64,000 bases of DNA, from positions 117,054 through 181,053 of the forward strand of contig JARGSG010000107.1 in NCBI GenBank assembly GCA_030374805.1, given 5' to 3'. The DNA comes from Gracilaria gracilis. Its lineage: Eukaryota > Rhodophyta > Florideophyceae > Gracilariales > Gracilariaceae. Shown here piece after piece: positions 47,160 through 58,334 of the stretch. The translations under genes were made by a program, and so were the position numbers. The notes under the pieces are model-generated. The model had not been told where the DNA came from. It did not search any database and saw only the letters and a list, made by a program, of their open reading frames with translations. How positions within the stretch are numbered: the first letter of the stretch is position 1; the number at the start of each line of letters is the position of its first letter.

Positions 47160-49067
47160 TCATCGTCGTCATCCATTATCATCTGTCCTTCCCCGTAATC
47201 CCCATCTGTATTCTCAGCAGAGCCACCTGACATCTCTTCATCTTCCTCTTCGTTCTCTTCCTCTCCATCTTCTTTATCTTCCATTTCACTCTATTCCTCC
47301 AAACCTTCATCATCGTTCAACTGGTCGTTTGGGTCTTCTGCTAGCTCAAAGTCCTCATCTACGAACTTTGGCCGAAACGCTGGCTCCCTGTGCACCGCGT
47401 CAGGGAGCTTTTATCCTTCAGGTACAAAATACATGTGATACCTCAGGCAATTCTATTTCACCAACGCATCCATGTACCCGGCTCCCGCATGAAACACATC
47501 CTTTCCCCTAAGAAACACAGAGTAAGGCGGAACCCTGAACTTCTTCACAACCATTGTACGTGATAACCTCCTCAAACTCTTGTCATCCGCCACATACATA
47601 TTGTGAGACCTCTCAAAAACCCATATCATAAATGAACTCCCTCCAGAGGCCATTACAAAGAACCCCGGAATATCTCCCTTATCCTTCTCCACATTCGTCA
47701 ACCCTCGAAAATCAGTGTGCAAAACCTGCTTTGGGCATCCCTCCCCCGTACAAAACACAAGCCCTTTGGTCTGCGGCGCATACATCTTTTTCTTAGCCTT
47801 GATATGGTACAAAGGCGAGAGCCGATGCAATTTGCCCAAACCTCGCATCCAGCAACGGCCGCTTTCTCACCATCATCACATTCTTCTCATCAGATTCCAT
47901 GCAATCAACAATCCCTTTCTTCGTCGTAATATATCGTCCAATTCCCTGCATCCTGTCCCCAGCATCCTTTCTTTCCCCCGCGTTGATTATGGGACTCCAT
48001 TTCGTTCAGTTCTCTTCAAACTTCAAGTCTGGCTGCTCTTTGAAGTCCTCCTCAAAAAACTCTAGCAACCCTTCTGTCACATCTTCATCCACCACCACGC
48101 CCCTCTTCTTCCCCTCCTCTGACATACCTCTATCAGTTCCGAAGTGTTCCAAAACACAGAAACCCTTTTCCATCAACTCCATTCTCTTCGTCGCAAAGTA
48201 CTCTCGAGCGAGGTCATCCCTCTCCATCGCCGCCATCCAAAGAGCTTCTTCCTCCCCTCTTGGCTTTCCCATCAACGGAAGCTTCAGCCCAAGAACTGGT
48301 TCTTTGGTGCTACCCAGCTCCTTGTGCAAATTCCGGGTGGCATGCCAGTACACAGCGTGATGGATGGCTCTCAAATCCGCCATCCCCAAACATCCTGCCC
48401 TGTGCTCCTTTCGCAAATGAATCATCTCCATCCACGGGTGCTGATGTTTTACTGCATTCTTCCCTCCCGGCCACTCACTCGGTAGCGCATTCACCAGACT
48501 CGTCCATGACATATCCGATCCACCAGCCCACTCACCTGCCTTATTCATCCCTTTCGGTGGTTTCTCGGGATTCCTATCTTCAAACCCACGCATCGTTTCT
48601 TCCCCCACCCCTTCCTCCTCGTCCTGAACGAACCCACTATCGTTCTCACTGCCATTACTTTCATCCTCGCTCGACGACACCAAATTTATTTTCTGTTCTT
48701 TGAAGAAATTCTTCAATCCTGGCTTCGTCATACTCCTGAATAAAGTAACAACCTCCGTTGGTATATCTCCAGAAGAGGTCTTCACTGTGCCCTTCTTCAT
48801 CCTCTTCGGAGCAGGGTGGATTTCTACCTCATCCTCATCGTCAATAAGATCAATTAACCTTTTCTTCTTCTTCTTCTTCTTGCTGCCAGCCTTGCTACCT
48901 CAACCCTTTTTCAGCCGGCCCGGAGCAATCTTTTTCCGTGTGCTTCCCCTCAACCCTGAAGGCTCTGCTTCAGGGTCGTCCCCTTGCATGGAAGCTTCCA
49001 ACAACATGGGAGCATCTCCTGCCTCATTAGGTGCTGCGGTTGACGTACCATCACCTACATCCACAAC
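47160..49067 (-). pseudogene. E2: 2-oxoglutarate/Fe(II) oxygenase, full length but degenerate
   Basis: The N-terminal basic and acidic region (KMRK..., KKFFKEQKINLVSSS) and HAVYWHATRNLHKELGST are open at 48800-48006, including about 75 codons missing from E1 and E3. The catalytic part is open at 47848-47453: VLHTDFRGL (HxD), ASGGSSFMIWVFE, KDVFHAGAGYMDALVK; then CLRYHMYFVPEG and an acidic tail to about 47160. Stops and frameshifts separate the parts. Spacing HxD to distal His is about 75 residues, normal for the fold. In KDZ elements of fungi, TET/JBP oxygenases are known neighbours; whether E belongs to TET/JBP, AlkB or another branch cannot be decided by eye. Confidence 0.65.
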
Positions 49068-50540
49068 TTAAACCACCTCCTCCCCCACCTCCTTCACCTC
49101 CTCTGACGTTTGAAGCGATACTTTGAAAACTTCTTGAAGCTTGTTACCCGCATTCTTCACCCTTGTAGACACCATCCCGTCCAATAAACGCCTCGCACCG
49201 CCAAATTCCATTTTTGCTGTCCGCATACCCAGATATTCCATCACGGACACATGTTTTCCTCCTTAGTTGAATACTGTCTGCAATACTTCTTCAACACTAA
49301 TGTCCTTCTTCTTCGCAGTTACATTACATAGGTTGTACATACCTATGGCACATTGAAAGAAGTGCTTCCTCATGTCTTCAAAACGACCGGTTCTCGTAGA
49401 CGAAGACAACCTCAGTTCCACATGCCATTGAAGCAACGTACGAAAAATCGAAACTGCCCATCGGTGAGACCAATCAGGAGGTCACTCGAGACATGCGTCA
49501 ACGTCAGGGCTCGACCCTCCTCACACACCTTCTCAAAGAACTCCAAAAGCCCCTCATATTTCACAAACTTCAGAGCCAATGTCGCGTAACGAGTCAAGTG
49601 ACGCACGCTGTAGTCTCCGATAGCCTGACTTTTCTTCAAAGCACCAGCTAACTGCTTCGAATTAATGCTCTTCACATCCACATGTGACTCGTCTACGACG
49701 TTCTGCACAAAAGATACCGTACTACGAATTTTGTCTGCTAACGACATCTTCAGCACATTTGAACTCATCTCGTTCAGAAGATTGCCGAGTCCTAGTACCT
49801 CGTTCATTGTGATGGCCTTCCCATCTTTTCTTCTCCACAGCACAACATCCAAAGAACGGACTATATCCACCCACTTCCCGCCTTCCCCATGCAAGTCTCG
49901 TAGCACAAGAATTCTGTGATATCCGTCTATGAGGGTTACGGGCACAACAATTCTCCCATCAACAACTATTTCATTCACAGCATACTCCCCTAGAGATGCC
50001 ACAGCAATCGAACCTGCGGACGGAAGCCACTCAAAGTTGCGACATTTCATCATCGTCGCCTTTTTGTGTCCCAGATTCACACTTCGAACTGTCTTCTTCG
50101 GGATTTCAATCATCTCGATATCCATCGTCAACCTGCGTTGAACATAGTCGGCGACGAAAATCTTCTTGAGAGACAGGTTGTTGTCTACTTTTTCCGATGG
50201 AGCACTGTCTCCTTCATCGAACAAGTCCTTCTCCACGTCAGCAAGCGGAGCCTTACTCGTCTGAAAGACCTCCACAATATCGTCGTCGGAGTGCGGTTTC
50301 CACTTTTACCCTGCTCTTTTCTTTCCCAATCGTCCCAAACAAATGCACCGCATCGCCGCCTTTCACTACCGGCGTAGCAGCGGGCGAAACATTCTCCGTC
50401 ATTGCTTGGGCTGGTGGGATACGCGGTGTAGTGCCTTTTGCCCTCCCTCTCCTTTGTGTTAGGGGCGGCATTTCTAACACCCCTGCACTTGGGTTCGCTC
50501 GTCTTGAATCCGGCCCTCTTCTATGCTTGCGAGGCGGCAT
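49068..50540 (-). pseudogene. F2: ParB-like protein
   Basis: Start MPPRKHRRGPDSRR at 50540. After a frame change near 50265 a 287-codon frame is open from 50275 to 49412: DIEMIEIPKKTVRSVNLGHK, KCRNFEWL, then VTLIDGYHRILVLRD (ParB/Srx-type D-G-x-H-R), LWRRKDGKAITMNEVLG, VRHLTRYATLALKFVKYEG. A further block to 49068 (VMEYLGMRTAKMEFGG, DGMVSTRVKNAGNKLQE) needs another frame. Divergent from B4. DNA binding or a nucleotide-triggered clamp is plausible from the family. Confidence 0.6.
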
Positions 50541-50848
50541 CGCGGTTACATGCGTCTGATAGAATGGAAAAGGTTGTTTACGACCGTCGAGAACGCTCGC
50601 GAGATCAATTAGCTAGTTGTAACTTTCATTCCCGTTCCTTTCCGTCTACTTCATCACGGATGCGTGTCCACTCAATATTAGTTTAAACTATACACTGTGC
50701 CTATTTAAAAATTTTATAGCATACTCGCGGGACGTTTACAAATCCACATGCAGCTACTGACGATGCAAATATCTGTAGTGCACTTGTACAACAATGTTTG
50801 AGCAATAAAGAAATAAATAAAATTTGTGGCGCACTAATTTCACTTTGG

Positions 50849-50921
50849 GACACCGGACCGGGATGTCGTGTCGCTTTATCGGTGCACCGATGAAGTGCCA
50901 CGACACCCCGGTCCGCTGTCC
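50849..50921. repeat. 74-bp-family palindrome
   Basis: Starts GGACACCGGACCGGGATG, centre ATCGGTGCACCGAT, ends with the complement. Confidence 0.75.
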
Positions 50922-51064
50922 CCGGAACGTTGGCGGTGCCACGTATGCCAGCACCCCAGTTTCATCACACACAGAACGTTGACAGCGGGCGAATTTCACC
51001 GCTTACGGCTCGTTGGCGGTGCCACGTGTGCCACTGCCCCGGCTTCATCACTCACGGCGCGTTG

Positions 51065-51138
51065 GGACAGCGGACCGGGGTGCCGTGGCGCTTCATCGGT
51101 GCACCGATTAAGCGCCACGACACCCCGGTCCGCTTTCC
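51065..51138. repeat. 74-bp palindrome
   Basis: Starts GGACAGCGGACCGGGGTG, centre CATCGGTGCACCGAT; the arms are almost perfect. Confidence 0.78.
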
Positions 51139-51183
51139 CATGCTGTCGTTGAAAAATATGGAAAATAAAATTCTTTTTTTGTA

Positions 51184-51257
51184 GGACAGCGGACCGGGGG
51201 GTCTTGGCACTGCATCAGTGCACTGATGAAGCGCCACGCCACCCCGGCCCGCTGTCC
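51184..51257. repeat. 74-bp palindrome
   Basis: Starts GGACAGCGGACCGGGGGG, centre CATCAGTGCACTGATG. Confidence 0.78.
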
Positions 51258-51670
51258 TAACGGCCGTTCCCTATAACTTCGCGTATATGTTTGCATTCAC
51301 CAAGTTCCGTATCTTTCGAGTGTCGCCGCTTTCTCTCACACCTCTTCACGGGTTCACGTGCATCTCAAGCATCTTGCACATCTCCCTGTCGTGTTGAAAG
51401 AACCTGGTTCGTGCTGTATCGTTGCTATGCTCTCCCGCCCGCTCCCGGCTCCCGCGCACTTTCATATTTCGTCGGCAGTTATTTCCCGCCCGCTGCAGTC
51501 TCGCGTGCGCTGTTTTCTCCTCCCCGCTGCCACCTCCCGTCCGCTGCCATCTCCCGTTCGCTCCGGGAATTCGAATCATAGCACATCAATGCACCCTCTT
51601 CCCGTGCGTGCATAAACTGGCTCCACATAGTTCATCGAGGTCTACGTCACCGGCACCGTCAAACTCCGAT

Positions 51671-54600
51671 ATGAAGGTTGGAAAACTGTATGGCTCCGGA
51701 GATGAGCTTGTCACAGTATGCCTCGCAATCCGCGATCATTACGCGTCGACAATGCGAGATGAAGACCAGCCAAGGTAGGTGGGACACAGCGAGTTCGTTG
51801 ATTACGTTATCAAGAATCGCAACGTCCTACCGCTGGCCAAGAATTACTTCTATATTCTTGTGGGCCCAGGACATCCGACGTTTACTGACAGTGAACTACG
51901 GGTCGTATCTCTGAAGGGGTCTTATCGTCAGCTATACCTCTCAACGAGGTTATTGGACATTTTAAACGGTGATAGGGACTGGCGTGTAAGGGAATTCTGG
52001 AATGCTTATACCGAGGTGAACTTTAAAGAAATACCGAAGAATGTGACTTTGATCGAGTTTTTCAAGTCAATGACTATACCTCCTAAGCGAGTGAGACGGG
52101 TGGTCCCCCCCCCCTTCGCCACAACCGTTGCCACACATTTCCAAAAGATTCTCTTTCTCTCGCTCATTCAGAAAGTTTACAAGGAAAAAAGAGTTGTAGG
52201 CCAGAAGAGTAAAAGAGGAGACAAGGGATATCCTACACCTTTTGTGAATGTCCAAATATCCAACAAAATCCAAGCTCAGCGTGTTGGCTTTGGTGTGCAG
52301 CTCATAACGAAAGCATTGGATCGTTTCTATCAATTCCTGGGATTCCCTACCGTGGAGGTCATGGTTCTTACATTCATATGAGTCATGTACGACGAAATGC
52401 AGCTTCAGGCGATTGAAACGAGAAAAGAGGGGTTCTTCCACCAGGATAACGACCATCGCTTGCTACCGAGCAAATGTGAAACTGTTATTGAAACAGAGCT
52501 CATCGCGTGGTGTAGCTACTGTCAGCTGCAGCTGGCGGTCACAGAGGGTCACGATAACACCTCCGACGGTGTGGCTTGAGGTCACCACACCGTGAGCGGC
52601 CATAGCTCAATCGGTAACCGCCTTCGTGTGCTTTTTGTGTGGGCACTGGGTTCCTGGTTCGAACCCCGGCCCTGCCGCTCTTCCCCCCCTTTTCACTACA
52701 CGTGGGCATGGAATTACCGCAAGACATCGATGCTGCCCTCCGAATGCTTGCGAAGGAGTTCTTTTCGGACCCCAACAAAATTATTGTGAATGAGCAGTTT
52801 TTCTCAATTTCCGAACCAGGACGATGGACAGTTCTGAAGACGTTTACCAGAGACCCATCACGCGCCTTTGCTCAGAGATTCGATAGTTTCTCGAATTCGC
52901 TTGTATCCTCCGTCATGGAGGCCATAAGCCCGTTGAAACTGAAAGAATCAGTGAACGTCTCTGGTATAGGGGTAACGCCGATATCCAAATCAGAACCTGC
53001 CATACAAATCGAAGATGATGTGGAGGAGGTGGAGGAAATTGGGAAACCAACGGAGCCAAAGGAGGGGAGAAACGAAGAAGGAGATGGTGATACGAACATA
53101 GTGGCCGACGTTGGGAAAGAAAGTACTGGTGACGAAGCGTCCGTGGTAGGCGTAATACGTCCACCATCCATTGCGTCGTTGGATGACAAAATGGCTTTCC
53201 GAAGTTGTGAGGAGGAGATGGAGAAGTACTTTCGCTTGTACAATTGCGGGTTTGAGGATATGGTAGAGATGGACGAGACGTTGCACAGAGATGGTGTGTC
53301 TCCGTTAAAAAAAGTTCAATTGGTTCTCATGGACCCTCCGTACAACATCTGAGAGACCAAGAACCTGAACAAACGCTGGTACGATGTACTGAGCCCTCAG
53401 GACATGTAGAAGGCTGCAAAGCTTTTATCAAGACTGCTACGTCCTGGGGGCCATTTTGTGATCTTTAGTGCTTTGGAGCAGGTCCAGCAATGGAGAGATG
53501 TACTTTCTGCTATTGTGGGAAAAGACGAAAACGGAGTACCAAGGCGTTAATTTGTAGTGGACCAGGTCTCAATGCACTTTGTACGGTCGCAACGCAACCC
53601 GATGCGTAACCCTGGACGTAGGTCGTGCTCTCTTTTCCCTGCAATGGAGTATGCTGTACATGGAGTTCGAAATGGTCTCAGCTACGCGCAGCAGCATGTG
53701 ATGGTGAACTATGAGAACTTCAATTTCGTGCAGTCGAGGTACTCGGGGTACCACAGTATCATTCACCAGGTACCCCCAATGTGTAATGAGGAGACTCTTC
53801 AGTGGAAGAGAAAGAAGGAAGGTGGGGGCTACGTTTTACAAAAGGTGAGGTCCGAAAAGGAACCTAGGGCATTGTTGAAGGAGCTAATCAGTCGGTTTTC
53901 CCAGGCTGGGGATATTGTGGTCGACTTGTTTGCAGGGACGTTTTCGACAGCAATGGCATGCATGGAGTTACAACAGCATCGTAGGTTCATCGGTTGTGAG
54001 CCGGACCCTGACTGATTTGCTCATACTAGGCACGCAGCAATTATTCAATTCTCATTGTGCGTCCCGGAAAATGAGACGGATATCCAGGTAGCGCAGGAAG
54101 TTCGAAATGCTATGATTAGGGTGTTGAAATTATTTCCGAAGTGGAATGTCCGCCCATCGAGATCATGGAAGGCTCCATCCGGCTACCCCGAGTATTAAAA
54201 GTTTCCTACGTATATTGTGGACTTTCTTGCGTCAATGTGGCGGGATGAGAGCTTGGTCACGACTGGTAGGCGTAAGGCCCTTCACGAATGGCCGAAAACT
54301 TTGCAAGGGAAGATGGGGCTTCTGGATTGGAATGCAATGTTGGCACTGGAAGCGACGATGTGCGGTTGTCGTATCGAGAAGTCGACGATCCGCCACCCTT
54401 GCGCAGGAGTGGGGGTGTTCACTACACGCCGATTCATGGAAAATGAAGAGATATGTTACTTTTATGGAACACTGGTGTACCATGACCTAACGAAGAGAAA
54501 AGAGGTACACAAGAAATATGGCGAAGGTTTATTGGGAGCCACTTTCGAACGCTTTCGAAAGTATGCGATGGAGTTTAACGTCCGCGGCGATATATTCCAT

Positions 54601-54933
54601 AACCTCCCAGAAAGAAGACAACAAGTAAGTTTAATACCTGTATGGATTGTCCCCGCTCCTTTTTCATTGGGTGGAACGATTAACGATCCCAAATATATGG
54701 AAGGCGATAAGGACATTGATGCAGTTGCGGATGGTGTGACGAAACGAAGGACTGCAAATGTGCGGGTCATTCGAACTCCAAATACAGGACGCACCCCGCA
54801 TCAATTACGAGAATACCCAATGCTTGCGGTGCGAGCACTTCGGAAATTAGAAGTGGGAGAGAAGTTGTTCGCGGATTATGGAGTAGAGTATAGCTGGGGT
54901 ACATCGGCAAATCCTACTATAGTAATCGATTAG
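51671..54933 (+). pseudogene. B4: DNA methyltransferase-SET fusion of the complete element
   Basis: The N-terminal domain starts at 51671 (MKVGKLYGSGDELV), stop at 51776, then HSEFVDYVIKNRN, SYRQLYLSTRLLDIL, to TGA 52379. After the SINE-like insert, a second start at 52708 (MELPQDIDAALRML) opens a frame to 54933 that never shifts but has TGA 53350, TAG 53407, TAA 53548, TGA 54013 and TAA 54196. Domains: acidic linker; LVLMDPPYNI (motif IV); RSCSLFPAMEYAVHG; VVDLFAGTFSTAMACMELQ (motif I); SET with AGVGVFTTRRF, TINDPKY, RALRKLEVGEKLFADYGVEY. Beta-class order and DPPY point to N6-adenine. The SET domain keeps the final catalytic-site Tyr region but the N-H-S-C block reads GGTINDPKY, so lysine methylation is uncertain. 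Confidence 0.75.
52511..52705 (+). ncRNA. Pol III-type tRNA-like unit (SINE-like) inserted in B4
   Basis: 195-bp segment absent from B1, flanked by CGTGG at 52506-52510 and 52701-52705 (likely target duplication). It has TAGCTCAATCGG (52603-52614), a perfect A box, and GGTTCGAACCC (52656-52666), a perfect B box, then TTTT at 52690-52693 as terminator. GAGCGGC (52594) and GCCGCTC (52674) pair. A normal cloverleaf does not fold (D and acceptor stems mismatch), so a tRNA-derived SINE head is likelier than a working tRNA. Confidence 0.5.
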
Positions 54934-55413
54934 AACGTGTAGTAAATTAGCTGCATGTAAAACAACACCCTAAACCTCGATAATGAAGTGACACTTATTG
55001 CATTCCAACTTCGCCGTTGAGCACGAATTAGAAACAAAACACTTTAGCTCAAGTGCAAGATCGAAGTACGTAGATACATAAAAGGTAGTGAAAGGCATCA
55101 AGCATGATGCGGAACCTTGTATATTTTTTAAGATTATGAGAACTGTTCAGAAATGGAGATTTCGGTGTAATTTTAACGTTTCGGAATCGGGAAATAAAAA
55201 ACCGCACTCGGTTATTTCCACCACACTCCCCTCGATTGGGGGTGTGCATTCGATCGGTGACGTTAGATCGCGGCGAGTGCCAAACACGTCGAGAGCAGAG
55301 CAGTTCCGATTCCAGTGATCTTCGATCACGGTCAGCGGCTAAGACGTCGTGAGCCCAGCGTCAACCGCGAAGAACCGTTCGGATTGTATATGGCAAGACG
55401 TTAGAAGAGGGGT
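54934..55413. other. B4-A4 spacer
   Basis: No gene seen. It occupies the place of the conserved B-A region of the other copies but has diverged from them. Confidence 0.4.
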
Positions 55414-58193
55414 GTGAATGCGGAGGAGGTTAGCGGTCGCGCGTCAAAGAGCCGAAGGCATGGCGAAACGGTAAGTGGCGAAGTTCGCACCGCTCGTAGT
55501 ACGCGTGCGCCTCGGAGTGGTTCACGTGGGAAGAAGAGGAGGGGTGCGGCGAGGAGCGACGGTGCGGCGAACAGCGACGGTGCGGCGAGGAGCGAAGGTG
55601 CGGCGAAGAGCGTCGGTGCGGCGAGAAGCGACGGTGTGGCGAGAAGCGACGGTGTGGCGAGGAGCGACGGTTCGGCGAGGAGCGACTGTGCGGCGAGGAG
55701 CGACGATGCAGCGAGGAGCGTCGGTGTGGCGAGGAGCGACGGTGTGGCGAGGAGCGTCGGTGCGGCGAGGAGCGTCTAGGCCAGACCATCGAAGCGGACC
55801 GAGCGAACGGAGCAAACGGTAAGCATTGTGGTGACGAAACCTATTGCGAACGCATGAGATCAAGAAATTAGTCCCAGGAAAAGCATAGAAGCGCAGCGAG
55901 GTATGCCGAAGAAGATACTGCGCGGTGTTCGGAAGAGATATGGTCGTAGAAGAGGCGCAGAGACTGCGCAAGTTTTAGAGGAGAGCGATAGCGGGGATAT
56001 GATAGTGAAGGATAAAGAGCTTCGTACGAGTGTCGAGGGAATAACGATAGCAAGGAGTAGTACCATATTAGGTAGTGGGGGTCTTTGAGGAAGAAAGGAA
56101 ACTAACGTTGATAAATTGCCTAAGGCTAGGGTACCCGAAGAGGTGGAACGAGAAAGGGAGACAGTGAGGAGTGTTCACCAGGCGAGAACGCGAGGAGTGG
56201 AGAGTTTGGTTGTTATGACCCCAAATAGAGTGCCAGAGAAGGAAAGCATTGGTTTCGAGCAAGAGAATGCGAACCGAGAGAAAGAAGAAGTGGGGCGTGT
56301 GCGGCGAATGGCAGAACGTGAAACAGGGGAGGGTAGTGAGAGAAGAATAGGGAGTGTGGTTCATGGATTGGTGGGTGTTGAAGTTGTAGAAAAGGGGGGA
56401 GATAAGCGACTAGAACATGTAAACGGGATATTGGTACGACGTAGAAGTGGTGTATCAACCAAGGAAATTGTCGGATGGACAGCAGCAGTGGTTGAGAGGG
56501 ATTTTGAAGAAGAGGAAGACGTACAAACAGAACGGCGTGGGGAAGTGAATGTTGTGGAGACGGCGCCACTAACACCCCAAGGGATGCGTGTAAGGCGTAA
56601 CACCGTTTTGCTTCCGAAGGATGTGGGAGACGAAAGTGACGGCGGTCGTTGAGAAAGCGGAGGTAGAATTGGAGGGGATGAATGGGTATCTACAAGGGAA
56701 CGGGAAGGGAATGAGGAGAGCTTAAGCGTATTGCCACGGTCTGCACTCGTTCAGAGTGTGAATTCACTGAAGGGACAGTTGGGAAATATGAAAGAAGATC
56801 ACTATACATTGATGGTGAGTTTGAAGCTGACGCAGAAAGAGCTGGCACGGCTGAGGGAGGAAAATAAACGACAAAATTTGTTGATCGAAAGTCTTCGGGA
56901 GACAGTAAAGGGTAGGAAGCAAGGTGGTGGAGTAAACAAGGTGAGAGGGCGTCGAAAGTATGATATTGGAGTGGAAGAATGTTTTTATGGATTCGCAAGG
57001 GCTCCGTATGATGGGATTCTTCATTATGCGAAGTTGGAGGCGTCTGAACTTTGTTTCGACACGAAAAACGTTTGTAGTAGCTGGAAAAACAGGAGAGAGA
57101 CGGTGGGAGAAAGTAGAGAGGGGAGCAAGTTTGTAGTTGGGGAGAAGGAGATGGTGCCTAGGTGCCCAACTCAGGTTGCATATGAGATGAGGGCGTACAA
57201 ACCATCGACAGAGGGTGAAAGTGATTTGTTGTTGAAGTATGTGGTCGAGACAGAAATAATGGGAGAGACGTGAGAGACGATGAGAGAAGCGGGGAGGAAA
57301 GAAGAGTGGAGATTGTAAACGCGGACAAGTGTCTGAAGCAGCGGATGAAGCAGACGATAAGCGATGTGATTGGGGTGCGAAAACGGGCTGCTCGGGACAG
57401 ATTATTCTCTTTACTGGGATAGGATTTGATTGCGAAGCGGGCGGAGCCCAGCCAGGGGACGGAAATTGGTGAGCAGTTGAAGAAGCAGATGGACGAGGCT
57501 CGCGAAAAGCTTATGGGAAGTGAAGAAGATGGGATGGACAAGTTGTGTGCGTGGAGAATGAGCCGTTTCGAAGATCTTGCGGACTCTGGGTCAGCTGCAC
57601 ATGCTCCACAGTGGAGCTGTGATGATGAAGACAAGTATTTTAAGAACGGAATGGCGGTGGCAGTGTCGGAGGAGTACATAGAATACGCAGTCGAGACCAA
57701 ATGTAATGGGGAAAAGCATTACGTGGATGGGACGGTGATGCACCTCGCCAGACTTGATGCGTGGATTGGGTGTGTTGTGAAAACGATGAACGAGGGTGTG
57801 GGACGTGGAGGACAAAGGCAGCTCTTGTTTTCTACATTGTATGGGAGGTATCTGCCGAGGGCAGTGGAGGGTATATTGAAGGTGGCATGGGAATTGGTGG
57901 GGGACGAGCACGGTGAAGAGTTTGAGAACGATGGGTTTTTAGAGGGGGATCCGAGGTGTGTGTCCGGAAATTCGGAGAGAACTGCGACGGTTGGGCTGTG
58001 GATTCCATCGAGGGTGAAGGTATATCTAGCGGTGAGGGAAAAATACTTTATGGCGAATTTTACGCGGAGACTTGGAGCGGTTCTTGATTGCTACACAGCA
58101 GCGTGCCGACCAGAGAAGCCCAGTTTCAGTCGTTTGGTTGGGTACCAGGGAAAGGGTACGGATGGGGCAGAAGGAGGAGAGAGGAGAGGGTAG
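55414..58193 (+). pseudogene. A4: conserved element protein of the complete element
   Basis: Start MNAEEVSGRASKSRR. A GAARSD-type six-residue repeat to 55779; possible intron 55818-55897 (GTAAGC...CAG); MPKKILRGVRKRYGRR; charged linker; coiled coil LVQSVNSLKGQLGNMKEDHY; CFYGFARAPYDGILHYAK; then, after TGA 57271 and a frameshift near 57310, a 255-codon open frame 57426-58193 (EDKYFKNGMAVAVSEEYIEY, LDAWIGCVVKTMNEGVG, VGLWIPSRVKVYLAVRE). It lacks the PSTE-TGA stop of A1 and A3. Convergent with T4. Unknown family. Confidence 0.6.
55545..55780 (+). repeat. 18-bp tandem repeat within A4
   Basis: About 13 units of the type GTGCGGCGAGGAGCGACG. In frame it encodes (G-A-A-R-S-D)-like hexads. A1 and A3 have shorter SEP-type repeats in the same place, so the segment varies in length and sequence between copies. 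Confidence 0.8.
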
Positions 58194-58334
58194 GGTGAAT
58201 AATAGTGGGCAGAGTGGATGTAGATGTTGGATGATGAAGAAGTTGTATATCTTCTTTATCCCATACCTATCTCCTATCTTTCCTGTGGAAGAGGGTGGTA
58301 GCGATTGGTTTCTGAAAATCATATGGAATGAGTG

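Larger units (their letters stand above)
50541..51670. promoter_or_regulatory. F/B divergent intergenic region with palindrome cluster
   Basis: About 1.1 kb between F2 and B4. It holds three 74-bp palindromes (50849, 51065, 51184) and linker sequence GGCGGTGCCACGTRTGCCA that recurs between palindromes. The corresponding spacer in element 1 (11715-14367) also holds foldback repeats. Should include both promoters. Confidence 0.4.

Noticed and set aside
47010-47511. C-terminal extension of D2
   Set aside because: It runs antisense through the acidic tail and catalytic region of E2, and D1 does not share it; probably past the true stop of an intact gene.
52594-52680. Functional tRNA gene
   Set aside because: A and B boxes are fine, but acceptor and D stems do not pair in a standard cloverleaf; treated as SINE-like.
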